From positions 22,304 to 86,303 of the forward strand of contig NZ_JADEWC010000013.1 of NCBI RefSeq assembly GCF_015207825.1: DNA of 64,000 nt. The letters are read 5' to 3'. The notes under the pieces are model-generated. The model had not been told where the DNA came from. It saw nothing but the letters and a program-made list of their open reading frames with translations, and did not search any database. This DNA comes from Cyanobacterium stanieri LEGE 03274 (GTDB lineage: Bacteria; Cyanobacteriota; Cyanobacteriia; Cyanobacteriales; Cyanobacteriaceae). Shown here one piece after another: positions 54,942-63,965 of this stretch. A program made the position numbers and the translations under genes. Every line of letters begins with the position of its first letter. Position 1 is the first letter of the stretch.

Positions 54942-55544
54942 TTATTGAATTTTTCCCTTAGGGCTAAATTTGAGTTTTTGAACGATGAAAAGGTTATGTA
55001 ATGCCATTAATCCTAAAGTCCATAAAGCATTAACATAGAATACTTGCCAAAGTACAGAAACGTTAAAGCCGTGTAAATCTCCCAACACAACCCCACCGAG
55101 CCAAATCATGGCTTGATAGGCGATAAAACCAATGACAAGGGTTAAGCCAATGGAGGAAAGATATTGACGGAAATTTTTACTTTGTCTGTCAAATTGAAAT
55201 AAACCAAACACAGTGGCCAATAATCCACCTAAGAGAATCACAACACCCCAAGCAATGGTACTAAAATCGAGGGGATAATCTCTCATGGTAAAACCGATTA
55301 CTTGGTTGACTAACCACATTAATAATATGGTGGTGATAGCCTTAGATTTAGAAAGGTTAGTAGAGGCGATCGCACCGAAGCCCACCAAAGGTAAAGCACA
55401 GGTAAAAACCACATTACTAAAACTCCCCAACGCAAGGAGAGCAAAAAACCAACCACGGCTATTATTCACCGTCCATTGACAACTAGCCCAATTAATTTTG
55501 TCTGAATCATTGGGAAATCTTGAAACTGAAAGAGTCATAATCAA
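54942..55544 (-). CDS. Unknown small membrane protein in the cobalamin-riboswitch operon
   Basis: 200 residues, family not recognised. Five, perhaps six, hydrophobic segments at about 30-60, 70-86, 94-116, 130-155 and 163-188, with short loops. Cys residues occur at the start (NWASCQW) and in the first helix (NVVFTCALPL). It is the third gene after the riboswitch, 38 bases past the ferredoxin-like gene. Inference: a cobalamin or cobalt uptake component, for instance analogous to small single-protein B12 transporters or ECF S components. No sequence motif proves this. Confidence 0.7.
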   Translation of the reverse strand: MIMTLSVSRFPNDSDKINWASCQWTVNNSRGWFFALLALGSFSNVVFTCALPLVGFGAIASTNLSKSKAITTILLMWLVNQVIGFTMRDYPLDFSTIAWGVVILLGGLLATVFGLFQFDRQSKNFRQYLSSIGLTLVIGFIAYQAMIWLGGVVLGDLHGFNVSVLWQVFYVNALWTLGLMALHNLFIVQKLKFSPKGKIQ

Positions 55545-55582
55545 TACCTCATAAATAAAATTTGTGTAAAAAACGAAAATCC

Positions 55583-56458
55583 CTAATGTGGAATAGGGGG
55601 ATAAAGATGATCAGCAATTTTTTCACCTCCCATAACGTGCTTATTAACAATATCCCTTGCCACCTCAGGAGAAACCCTTGTGTACCAAGTTTTGTCCCCC
55701 GAATAAAAAACCACTGGCCCCATTTTGCACACCTCCAAACAACCCGAAGTTTTTACCTTAATATCAAGTCCTGTTTTTACTACCTCCTCTTGCAGCGCAT
55801 CAAAAATAGGTTGCCAATCCTGACAAGGATAACAGCGCCCCGAACGACACACCGACAAATAAGGGGTTTTCAAAGGATTACGATCATAGGGGATAGGTTT
55901 TTCTCCCAAAACATAAATATTCCGCAACTCCTCATATAAACTAAGTCTTGCCAAATCTGGCTTATGCTCAGGCAACAAATTATTATCCTCATCCACAAAA
56001 GGATTAGGTAGAAAAATATTCATCATTTTTTCCCCCGCCCCATTCCAAAACTGAATACCCCAACTGCGGGGCTGATTCTTTTCATTAAAACGACGATAAA
56101 AAGAAGCTCTACTAACAACCCTTTGTTGTCGTAACGATAAAGGCGTTTTCTCATCCGGGCCTCCCCCATGCTCCTCTAAACAAAGATGTAAATGCCAAGT
56201 ATCCGTCACCACAGTCAGATAACCGTCATAGATAACACATACCTTGGGGGGTTTAGTTAACTCTAATTCTAAAACGCTACCTTCAACCACATGACCAACT
56301 TGGGTTTTTTGCCAATGTTCTTGAAACAAGGTATGTAGTAAACAACCGAGGGTATCCACATCACAGGGAATATCTTCATATTCCATCAAGCCCCCCGTAA
56401 CGAGATTTTCTGTAGTTAACTTATTCAGAGGTTTAACCCAAGGATTAAATTCGCCCAT
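55583..56458 (-). CDS. [2Fe-2S] thioredoxin-like ferredoxin fused to unknown N-terminal domain
   Basis: 291 residues. The last 90 form a thioredoxin-like [2Fe-2S] ferredoxin (COG3411 type): YLSVCRSGRCYPCQDW, then KTSGCLEVCKMGPVVFYSGDKTWYTRVSPE. Residues 1-195 form a separate domain with LCLEEHGGGPDEKTPL and WGIQFWNGAGEKMMNIFLPNPF, which I do not recognise; a haem- or tetrapyrrole-handling fold would fit the context but is not shown. It starts nine bases after the btuB stop, so it is translationally close and riboswitch-controlled. A redox role in cobalamin or cobalt use is inferred. Confidence 0.8.
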   Translation of the reverse strand: MGEFNPWVKPLNKLTTENLVTGGLMEYEDIPCDVDTLGCLLHTLFQEHWQKTQVGHVVEGSVLELELTKPPKVCVIYDGYLTVVTDTWHLHLCLEEHGGGPDEKTPLSLRQQRVVSRASFYRRFNEKNQPRSWGIQFWNGAGEKMMNIFLPNPFVDEDNNLLPEHKPDLARLSLYEELRNIYVLGEKPIPYDRNPLKTPYLSVCRSGRCYPCQDWQPIFDALQEEVVKTGLDIKVKTSGCLEVCKMGPVVFYSGDKTWYTRVSPEVARDIVNKHVMGGEKIADHLYPPIPH

Positions 56459-56467
56459 AATTGACTC

Positions 56468-58558
56468 CTAAAATGTTGCACTTACCCCGACTCGGAAATT
56501 TCTACCGACGGCGGGAAAACCGGGGAATTGTTCATATTGTTGATCAAATATATTATCTATTCCCCCTGTTAAGGTAACATTAGCAGAGAAAGGAATGCGG
56601 GTTTTAAAATCTACGGTGGTGTATCCTGGTAGGGAATCAGTATTGGTGTTATTAACAAAGTAACCGCCCAAACTTTTGAGAATCAGAGCCAGATAAATGT
56701 CTTTTTCATAGGCAATACCAAGGTTAAAACTATTTGCCCCCCTGAAGCCTAGCTCATTTCCTTCGATGGCGGAGTTAACATCTTCTATGATACGAGGATC
56801 ATTTAAAGTGTAGTTGGCAAAGGCAAAAAAGTTGGGGGCTACTTGAACATTTAAGTCGGCTTCTATGCCTGTGCTTTTGATTTCGCCGATGTTGGTGTAG
56901 GTGCTAGGGTTGCCAAACTCGAAGTTAATTAGGTTATCAATGCGATTACTAAAAAAGGTTAGTCGTAATAGCCCGATGTCTCCCAATTGTTGATCGATAC
57001 CAATATCAAAACTGTTGCCCCTTTCGGGTTTTAGTTCAGGATTACCGACAATATTAAATGCTCCTAAACCTTCTAGGTTAACAATTTGGGGAGATCTAAA
57101 ACTTCTACCATAGTTTCCCCTGATGGTGGTGGTGGGGGTAATGTGGTATCTTGCCCCGATGCTAGGGGAGGTAAAAGAGCCATTTACAAGGCTATTAAAG
57201 TCTTGTCGGAGTCCTAGATTAAGGTTAAATTGGGGGCTAAAATCGACACTGTAACTGGCAAAGAGGGCTTGTTGGCTAATGCTACCGTCATAGTTGAGGG
57301 TGGTTGTGCCACTGTTACTGCTGAAGGTGTTGTTATCGGCTTCGGTGTTACGAAAATCATACCCATAGGTAATGTTTTGGTTTGGGGTTAGTTGCCAGTT
57401 GTGTTGAACCTGTAACCCTAATGCTCGGCGGTTAACGTCATCTCTCCCCGCGGAAAAACCATCGGGGTTTTCAAATTCGTAGTTGAGAAAATCGCCATAA
57501 ATTCTGGTGGTAAGGAGGGAGTCTTCTCCTTCTCCTAGTTTTGACTCTAGGGTTAAATCCATCAGTAATTTGTTGGTTGTTTGTCTGGCTCGGGGAGTGA
57601 GGTTATTAAATGCACCGCTGGTATTGGGAATGGGGATGCCCCCTGCGATGCCAAAGTCTTTGTTGAGGTAAAGAGCGCTGAAGGTGAGTTTGTTGCGATC
57701 GCCCAGATCCCCTGCCAATTTCAAATTGAAGTTATTATATAATACATCAGCGTTTTCTCTTTGGGATTCAAGCCCGATGCGATCGATACGGAAGGGAAAG
57801 TTATTATCAGCTTGGGTTCTAGTGTATCCCACCGCCCAACTAACACCATTAGTTTCTCCACGACTCTGGATGGCTTGTTCATTTAAACCAAAACTACCCA
57901 CATTTGCCCTGACGGTTACTTGAGGAGTTTCCCCCGCACCGCTACGGGTAACGATGTTAATTACCCCCCCAAGGGCATCAGAGCCATAAAGGGTAGAACC
58001 CCCCCCCGGTAGAAGTTCAATCCTTTCAATGTTATCGGTGGTGAAGCTCGATAAATCAAAACCCCCAAACCCACCAATATCATTTATGGGTCGCCCATCC
58101 AGTAAAATCAAAACTTGGGAGGTACTAGCACCCCTAATAATTTGGGTACTTTGCCCCCCTAATTGTCCTCCTGTGGTGCCATCACTGAGAACCCCAGGCA
58201 GATATTTGAGGGCTTCTTGCACTGTTCTAGCTCCCTGAGCTTCTATCTGTTGCCTGTCAATAACATATACGGGGCGACTAGAATCCCTGACGGTAGCTTC
58301 CCTTCTAAAAGGGGCAAAAACGGGTTGATTGAGAATTTTATCGGTGATAATGATAAAAATTTCCTGTTCTTCTTCGGGGGTTAGATTATTTTCTGTTTCT
58401 GGTTTTTCTTCTTCTGTGAAATTATTTTCCATGTCGGACTCTTGTTGGGTTTGAGCTGACAGGGGCGCAAAAAAGCTAAACGGGACATTGACCGATAATA
58501 AAGGCAATGCCCAAACAAGACTTTTGCTAGGCAAAAGCCACCAATATTTATTCTTCAT
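56468..58558 (-). CDS. btuB: TonB-dependent cobalamin receptor BtuB-type
   Basis: 696 residues. Signal peptide at 1-35, then a short acidic segment, a plug domain (about 75-190: YVIDRQQIEAQGARTVQEALKYLPGV, IRGASTSQVLILLDGRPIND, IERIELLPGGGSTLYGSDALGGVINIVTR) and a 22-strand barrel ending FRVGVSATF with terminal Phe. The plug pattern is that of BtuB/FepA-type receptors. Assignment to cobalamin rests on the riboswitch directly upstream. It lies in the outer membrane and is energised by TonB. A GAGG ribosome site lies five bases before the ATG. Confidence 0.9.
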   Translation of the reverse strand: MKNKYWWLLPSKSLVWALPLLSVNVPFSFFAPLSAQTQQESDMENNFTEEEKPETENNLTPEEEQEIFIIITDKILNQPVFAPFRREATVRDSSRPVYVIDRQQIEAQGARTVQEALKYLPGVLSDGTTGGQLGGQSTQIIRGASTSQVLILLDGRPINDIGGFGGFDLSSFTTDNIERIELLPGGGSTLYGSDALGGVINIVTRSGAGETPQVTVRANVGSFGLNEQAIQSRGETNGVSWAVGYTRTQADNNFPFRIDRIGLESQRENADVLYNNFNLKLAGDLGDRNKLTFSALYLNKDFGIAGGIPIPNTSGAFNNLTPRARQTTNKLLMDLTLESKLGEGEDSLLTTRIYGDFLNYEFENPDGFSAGRDDVNRRALGLQVQHNWQLTPNQNITYGYDFRNTEADNNTFSSNSGTTTLNYDGSISQQALFASYSVDFSPQFNLNLGLRQDFNSLVNGSFTSPSIGARYHITPTTTIRGNYGRSFRSPQIVNLEGLGAFNIVGNPELKPERGNSFDIGIDQQLGDIGLLRLTFFSNRIDNLINFEFGNPSTYTNIGEIKSTGIEADLNVQVAPNFFAFANYTLNDPRIIEDVNSAIEGNELGFRGANSFNLGIAYEKDIYLALILKSLGGYFVNNTNTDSLPGYTTVDFKTRIPFSANVTLTGGIDNIFDQQYEQFPGFPAVGRNFRVGVSATF

Positions 58559-58601
58559 CCATACCTCGCAGATGATATTTTTATGTTATTTACGTTTTTT
58601 T

Positions 58602-58708
58602 GGCGGGCATCCTGACTCAAAGACTTTGTCTTATTACAGTTGCGGGACAGCGCTGGATTTTCACCAGTCTTTCCCCGTTTCCTCTAATGGCTGACCCCCA
58701 TTAGAACC
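58602..58708 (-). promoter_or_regulatory. Cobalamin (AdoCbl) riboswitch
   Basis: Read on the reverse strand it contains the conserved elements in order: GGTCAGCC, AACGGGGAAAGACTGGTG, AATCCAGCGCTG, the B12 core CCCGCAACTGTAA and the closing GTCAGGATGCCCGCC. This is the classic btuB leader. It ends 44 bases before the btuB ATG, so control is probably by hiding the ribosome site or by termination in the short linker. It should repress the three-gene operon when B12 is plentiful. Confidence 0.95.
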
Positions 58709-58869
58709 AAAATTTATATAGCAACTAATTAATCTATCCCATGGAGGTGTTTTTGTCAAATTCCCTTTTTAAAAAGTTTATTGCTAAATGTTGTACATAA
58801 TTTCACTCTTTTGCTATATTATATTTTTGGAGTTAATTAGTAACTATTTGCAATTAGAGCGGTAATAAA

Positions 58870-59517
58870 ATGTTTCCTGATAATATTTTGAATATAGGGG
58901 GGGTTGTAACCATACCCCTACTGGTTTTTTCTTTGATAACGGTGGCTTTAATCGTGGAGCGGTTCTGGTTTTGGACTAGAATTAAGTCAAGGGAAAGGTC
59001 GTTGATTCAGGAAGTTTTAAAAATTTATCGTTCTGATTGTGTAACGGCGATCGCCCGTTTACGTAAAAATATCGATTTGCCCATGGCGAGAATATTTTTG
59101 GAGGCTTTGGAATTAGAGGGCGCAAATGCCACAGAATTTCGTTTAGCCCTAGAAACGGCAACCCAAGCGGAATTACCTTTATTGAAAAGGTTTAATACTT
59201 TCTTTCAAACGGTCATCACCATTGCCCCTTTGTTGGGTTTATTAGGTACTATTTTGGGATTAATCGAATCCTTTGCATCCCTTGATTTGGGTAATGCGGG
59301 GGGGACAAACACCGCAGGGGTAACGGGGGGCATTAGTGAAGCCCTAGTGTCCACGGTAATGGGGTTGGTAGTGGCGATCGCAACGTTAATCTTTGCCAAT
59401 GTGTTTCGTTCATTTTACCTACGTCAAATCGCCTTGATCCAAGAATATGGCGGACAATTAGAGCTTTTATATCGTCGTTTATACGAAAGAGGAGAAAAAC
59501 CCTATGCGAATACCTGA
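58870..59517 (+). CDS. exbB: Biopolymer transport protein ExbB (MotA/TolQ/ExbB family)
   Basis: 215 residues. Three helices: about 12-34, then after a cytoplasmic loop (EVLKIYRSDCVTAIARL) two more at about 112-140 and 160-185. The core TVITIAPLLGLLGTILGLIESFASL and GGISEALVSTVMGLVVAIATLIFANVF is typical of the family. With ExbD it forms the proton-driven motor for TonB. It overlaps exbD by 14 bases. The gene is divergent from the riboswitch operon. Confidence 0.94.
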   Translation: MFPDNILNIGGVVTIPLLVFSLITVALIVERFWFWTRIKSRERSLIQEVLKIYRSDCVTAIARLRKNIDLPMARIFLEALELEGANATEFRLALETATQAELPLLKRFNTFFQTVITIAPLLGLLGTILGLIESFASLDLGNAGGTNTAGVTGGISEALVSTVMGLVVAIATLIFANVFRSFYLRQIALIQEYGGQLELLYRRLYERGEKPYANT

Positions 59518-59908
59518 AGAAAACGAAGTACAAGGAGAAATTAACATTGTACCGATGATTGACGCTATTTTCTCCATTTTGGCGTTTTTTATCATCTCTA
59601 GCTTAACCCTGATTCGTTCTCAAGGATTACCCGTCAATCTGCCTTCGGCCGAAACTTCCCAAGCCAACGAACGGGAAGAAATCAATATCACCATCCAAGA
59701 TAATGGTAGTGTTTTTCTGGATCAACAACCAATTCAAGTAGAAACCATTGCCACCCAAGTTAGGAGTTTAATTCCTGAAAATCAACAGGCGATGGTCATT
59801 ATCAATGCCGATGAAAGTGTCTCCCATGGCATTGTCGTATCAGTTATGGACCAACTTAGACAGGTAGAAGGGGCAACCCTGGCGATCGCCACTGAGTCTC
59901 CCGAATAG
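59504..59908 (+). CDS. exbD: Biopolymer transport protein ExbD
   Basis: 134 residues. The single helix at about 16-38 carries the essential proton-conducting Asp in NIVPMIDAIFSILAFF. The periplasmic domain follows (INITIQDNGSVFLDQQPI, VIINADESVSHGIVVSVMDQLR). The start ATG lies inside the end of exbB, indicating coupled translation. Normal length. Confidence 0.94.
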   Translation: MRIPEENEVQGEINIVPMIDAIFSILAFFIISSLTLIRSQGLPVNLPSAETSQANEREEINITIQDNGSVFLDQQPIQVETIATQVRSLIPENQQAMVIINADESVSHGIVVSVMDQLRQVEGATLAIATESPE

Positions 59909-60008
59909 CTTGTTAAAGTAAATTTTCTTGGGAAAATAAAAGTTTTTAAACAATAAAAAAACATCAATATTTTATTAACTAATTTTTAAAAATCTCTTTA
60001 AATTTTAG

Positions 60009-60020
60009 TAATAATTATTA
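60009..60020. promoter_or_regulatory. Possible Fur-type operator upstream of siderophore receptor
   Basis: A perfect 12-base palindrome TAATAATTATTA within AGTAATAATTATTATATTTG, about 150 bases before the receptor start. It resembles the AT-rich hexamer array bound by Fur. In DNA this AT-rich the match could be chance. Confidence 0.3.
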
Positions 60021-60164
60021 TATTTGTCGTGCATATTTTTCCTAAGAAAGCAAAAAAAAAGCCGATATTTAAAGGCGTAAGAAAATTCAAGTTTATTTTA
60101 ATTAACAAAAAATACTAATTTCAAAACAGTCAAATTTTATTCGTGGAAGTATATTTTTATAAAA

Positions 60165-62714
60165 ATGAAAAATCAATTATTAACTAATAGTTCGCTCTTA
60201 TTTGTAACACTTTTATTATCAACTTTTTCCGCTAATGCCCAAAATGTTAACCCAGAAAAAGCCCCATCTTTGGCAAGAGTTGATGATTTGGCAGAAGTAA
60301 AAACCAAGGCTCAATGGCTGGTACAAAATCAAACCAGTTCAGTGAGTAATATTACCAATATCACCATTAGTGAAGGAGAATCTGGACTAAATCTAATCAT
60401 CGAAAATGATGATAATACCCCCTTACAACCATTAATTTTTCCCTTAGAAAATAATCTAATTATTGAATTTACGAATACTGAGTTAAATCTATCCTCTGGA
60501 GATAGTTTCGTCACCACCGATGTTAATGAAGACATCAGTAGAATTGAAGCGGTAAACAATGATAATGGTGGTGTAACTATTACCGTTACAGGGGTAGAAC
60601 AAGCTCCCACCGCCCAGATTATTCCTTCCCAAGAAAATTTGGTATTGGGTATTGATACTGATGGGATGATGGCTAGGGAAGATGAACAAACCATTGAATT
60701 GGTGGTAACAGCTAATCGGGCGCAGGAGGATATAAATGAAGTGCCACGGTCTGTAACGGTTATTAATCGGGAGCAAATTGAGGAACAAACCAGAATTAGT
60801 CGAGATTTAGGGGAAATTTTGCCTAAATTGGTGCCTGGGATTGCTCCTTCTACCCAAACCAGTAGTATTTTTGGGCAACCCTTACGGGGAAGAAATGTTG
60901 GGGTATTGATTGATGGAGTACCCCAAAGTACAAATCGTAATGCTCAAAGAGATTTGAGAAATATTGATCCTAGTTCCATTGAAAGAATTGAGGTGTTACG
61001 CGGCCCTAGTGCTATTTATGGGGATGGGGCTACTGGGGGCTTGATTAATATTATCACCCGTGGTGCTGGGGATACTCCTTTTCAGGCTACTACTAATGTG
61101 AGTTTGAATAGTATTTTGACCGATGTGGGAGACAGTTTTGGTTATAATTTGGAACAGTCTTTTGGGGGTACTTCCCGGGGTTGGAATTACTTTTTTAATG
61201 CTTCCTATGGTGCTACGGGGGGATTTTTTGATAGTGAGGGCGATCGCATTCCCCCTGATCCACAAGGGCAAGGAGGTTTAGCAGATTTACAAACCTTAAA
61301 TTTATTGGGTAAGGTGGGTTATGATATTAATGAAAATCAGAATATCGAATTTAGTATCAATTATTTTGATGATCAACAAAATAGCGACTTTACTTTAGAT
61401 CCTACCCCTTCGGGTGAAAAGGCGGAGGCAAGACGAGGATTACAATTACCTAATCAACCCAACACAGAAAATTTAGTTTTAAATCTTCGTTATCAAAATA
61501 GCGCTTTGGGTAATAGTAGTTTATCTTCCCAAATTTATTATCGAGATTATTCCACAAGGTTTTTCCCTTTTGATTTACGTACTAGCCCCGCTTTTGGTAA
61601 TGCTGTATTACAATCTGAGGTGCGATCGCAAAAATTCGGTACGAGGGTAGATATTGACACCCCCTTACTACCCGAAGATAAATTGAACCTTACTTGGGGT
61701 TTAGATTATTTCAATGAAGACTCTTCCCAACCTGCAGATATTTTTGATAACGATATTTTTGCCAACAGTGATGGATTAATCTTCCAAAAAATTGGAGAAG
61801 GCTTCCTTTCCCCCCCCACAAGCCAAAATAACCTCGGTTTATTTGCCCAAACCCGTTGGAAACCCCTTGAATCTTTAACTATTAATGGCGGTATTCGTCA
61901 AGAATTTGTGGGCGTAAATGTCGGTGACTTTACCACCCTAGGGGGAAATCAAGTACAGGGCGGAAAATTGGATTATTCTGCAACCTTATTCAACATCGGG
62001 GGAATTTATTCCTTAAACGATAATGTGGGTATTTATGCGAATTTTGCTCAAGGTTTTTCCGTCGCTGACGTGGCAAGGGCTTTACGCACCTCCCCTGATG
62101 GTTCGAGGGTGACTGATTTAAAACCCGAAGCTCAAAAAGTTGATACCTACGAAATCGGCGTTAGAGGAAATTGGGATAATGTTCAGGCTTCTTTGGCCTA
62201 TTTTTACAGCTTTTCTGATTTAGGTACTACTTTTGATTCTAACTTTGGTATTGTAAGAGATCCTCAACGTATTTATGGTATTGAAGGGGATATTAACTAC
62301 GATATTGACGATAATTGGGCTGTGGGAGGAACTTTCACTTGGACCGATGGTTCTCGAGATCCTAATAATGACGGCAATTTTGATGCAGATTTACCCAATA
62401 CGATTATTGCCCCTGTGAAGCTCACTGCCTATGTGGAAAATCAAACAACTCCTAATTGGCGTAATCGCTTACAATTATTGTACTCTGGCGGAAGAGATCC
62501 CCAAGGTACAGGATTTGATTTAGGCCCTGTGGATAGTTATCTGACTGCGGATTTTATTAGTAGTGTAAAACTGGGTGATGGGGAATTAAATATTGGTATT
62601 GAGAATTTATTTAATAGTTTTTATTATCCTAATATTTCTCAAATCTATGGTGGTCGTTCCAGAAGTGCTGCTAAGGGTATCAGTTTTAAGATTGGCTATA
62701 GTTTCGACTGGTAG
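60165..62714 (+). CDS. TonB-dependent siderophore receptor with N-terminal AMIN domain
   Basis: 849 residues. Signal peptide at 1-25 (SANAQN). An AMIN domain at about 62-165 (ITISEGESGLNLIIENDD, LIIEFTNTEL) is typical of cyanobacterial receptors. A plug follows at about 185-300 (VVTANRAQEDINEVPRSVTVINREQIEEQ, RGRNVGVLIDGVPQST, IERIEVLRGPSAIYGDGATGGLINIITRG), then a barrel ending in KIGYSFDW. The plug resembles ferric-siderophore receptors (FecA/FhuE/IutA group). Placement between exbBD and a FecB-like gene supports iron uptake. The last residue is Trp, also seen in barrels. Confidence 0.92.
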   Translation: MKNQLLTNSSLLFVTLLLSTFSANAQNVNPEKAPSLARVDDLAEVKTKAQWLVQNQTSSVSNITNITISEGESGLNLIIENDDNTPLQPLIFPLENNLIIEFTNTELNLSSGDSFVTTDVNEDISRIEAVNNDNGGVTITVTGVEQAPTAQIIPSQENLVLGIDTDGMMAREDEQTIELVVTANRAQEDINEVPRSVTVINREQIEEQTRISRDLGEILPKLVPGIAPSTQTSSIFGQPLRGRNVGVLIDGVPQSTNRNAQRDLRNIDPSSIERIEVLRGPSAIYGDGATGGLINIITRGAGDTPFQATTNVSLNSILTDVGDSFGYNLEQSFGGTSRGWNYFFNASYGATGGFFDSEGDRIPPDPQGQGGLADLQTLNLLGKVGYDINENQNIEFSINYFDDQQNSDFTLDPTPSGEKAEARRGLQLPNQPNTENLVLNLRYQNSALGNSSLSSQIYYRDYSTRFFPFDLRTSPAFGNAVLQSEVRSQKFGTRVDIDTPLLPEDKLNLTWGLDYFNEDSSQPADIFDNDIFANSDGLIFQKIGEGFLSPPTSQNNLGLFAQTRWKPLESLTINGGIRQEFVGVNVGDFTTLGGNQVQGGKLDYSATLFNIGGIYSLNDNVGIYANFAQGFSVADVARALRTSPDGSRVTDLKPEAQKVDTYEIGVRGNWDNVQASLAYFYSFSDLGTTFDSNFGIVRDPQRIYGIEGDINYDIDDNWAVGGTFTWTDGSRDPNNDGNFDADLPNTIIAPVKLTAYVENQTTPNWRNRLQLLYSGGRDPQGTGFDLGPVDSYLTADFISSVKLGDGELNIGIENLFNSFYYPNISQIYGGRSRSAAKGISFKIGYSFDW

Positions 62715-62833
62715 TTAATAAATCCTCAGGGGTGATCTATTTTAAAATTTTCTGGTTAAGGCAGGGAATGGGCAATAGTTTTCAATGGTTCATGGTTATA
62801 AGTTGATCATCTAAACCTTTTTAACTACTTCTT

Positions 62834-62981
62834 ATGTCAAGTTCGGAAAATTAGTTATAAATGGATTGTATCTTCTCCGTTGCCCCACCGTGTAATGAAT
62901 TCCACGGCTAACGGTAGTTCGTTCAATTTATTGAACTAATTGATATTGCTAATTTGTAAGCAGTTAAGCGAATTTGATATT
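62834..62981 (+). mobile_element. MITE-like repeat, family 1, copy C
   Basis: 148 bases. Tips ATGTCAAGTTCGG and the inverted CGAATTTGATAT. Inside are GTTATAAATGGATTGTATC, GTTGCCCCACCGTG, hairpin 1 CCGTGTAATGAATTCCACGG (one mismatch), CTAACGGTAGTTC, hairpin 2 GTTCAATTTATTGAAC and GATATTGCTAATTTGTAAG. It ends 36 bases before the FecB-like start codon, so it may supply or separate that gene's promoter. Confidence 0.75.
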
Positions 62982-63017
62982 AGTTCTTAATCGTAATTTA
63001 TTTTTAAGGGTGAGAAA

Positions 63018-63965
63018 ATGCGATATTTGTCGATCATTTTTAGTGTTTTGTTTTTTTCGGTGGGGGTGGTTGGTTGTGATAATCCTTCGGTATCGGAGTC
63101 AAGGCAGGAAAGTTCTTTGACTGATGGAGAAAATGGGCGATTAATTAGCCATGCCATGGGGGAAACGCAAATAAATGGAACTCCTGAAAGGGTGGTGATT
63201 TTGACCAATGAGGGTACGGATATTTTATTGGCTTTGGGGGTGCAACCGGTGGGGGCGGTGAAGTCGTGGCAGGGTGATCCTTTTTATGATTATATTGAGG
63301 GAGAAATGACTGGGGTTGAGGTGATTGGGGATGAGTTTCAGCCGAGTTTGGAGTTAATAGTTTCTTTACAACCTGATTTGATTATTGGTAGTAAAGTACG
63401 ACAGGAGCAGTTATATTCTCAATTAAGTGCGATCGCCCCTACGGTTTTTTCAGAAACTATCGGGGTTTCTTGGCGTGAAAATTTGGAACTATATGCGATC
63501 GCCCTAAATCGTCAGGAAAAAGCGGAGGAATTGCTAACTGATTGGGATCAAAGGGTAACGGAATTTAAAAATAGATTGGGAGACAATGCCCCTACAGTTT
63601 CCTTAGTACGTTTTTTGGCAGATAATACCCGTCTTTATTATCGCAATTCTTTCCCTGGGCAGATAGTGGAGGAAGTGGGTTTAAAACGTCCCCCTGAGCA
63701 ACAAAAGGATGATTTTGCAGATCAAATTGCCATTGAAAACATCGAATTATTAGATGCAGATTATTTATTTTATTTTACCTATGATGTGGAGGGAGAAAAT
63801 GGCGAAGCTGTCAAACAACGGTGGCTATCTCATCCCCTCTGGCAAACATTGGATGTGGCAAAAAACGATCGCACCTATCAAGTGAGTGATGTTCATTGGA
63901 CAACTTCTAGTGGTATTCTCGCCGCCCATAAAATTTTAGATGACTTAGAGCGCACCCTATATTAA
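63018..63965 (+). CDS. Iron-siderophore ABC transporter substrate-binding lipoprotein (FecB/FhuD-like)
   Basis: 315 residues. Lipoprotein signal at 1-20 with lipobox VVGC. The periplasmic-binding fold of class III has PERVVILTNEGTDILLALGVQPVGAVKSW near residue 56, SLELIVSLQPDLIIGSKVRQEQ, and DADYLFYFTYDVEGENG near the end. It delivers ferric siderophore from the receptor upstream to an inner-membrane permease. FecC/FecD/FecE are not in the window but may follow. HIP1 octamers are present. Confidence 0.92.
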   Translation: MRYLSIIFSVLFFSVGVVGCDNPSVSESRQESSLTDGENGRLISHAMGETQINGTPERVVILTNEGTDILLALGVQPVGAVKSWQGDPFYDYIEGEMTGVEVIGDEFQPSLELIVSLQPDLIIGSKVRQEQLYSQLSAIAPTVFSETIGVSWRENLELYAIALNRQEKAEELLTDWDQRVTEFKNRLGDNAPTVSLVRFLADNTRLYYRNSFPGQIVEEVGLKRPPEQQKDDFADQIAIENIELLDADYLFYFTYDVEGENGEAVKQRWLSHPLWQTLDVAKNDRTYQVSDVHWTTSSGILAAHKILDDLERTLY

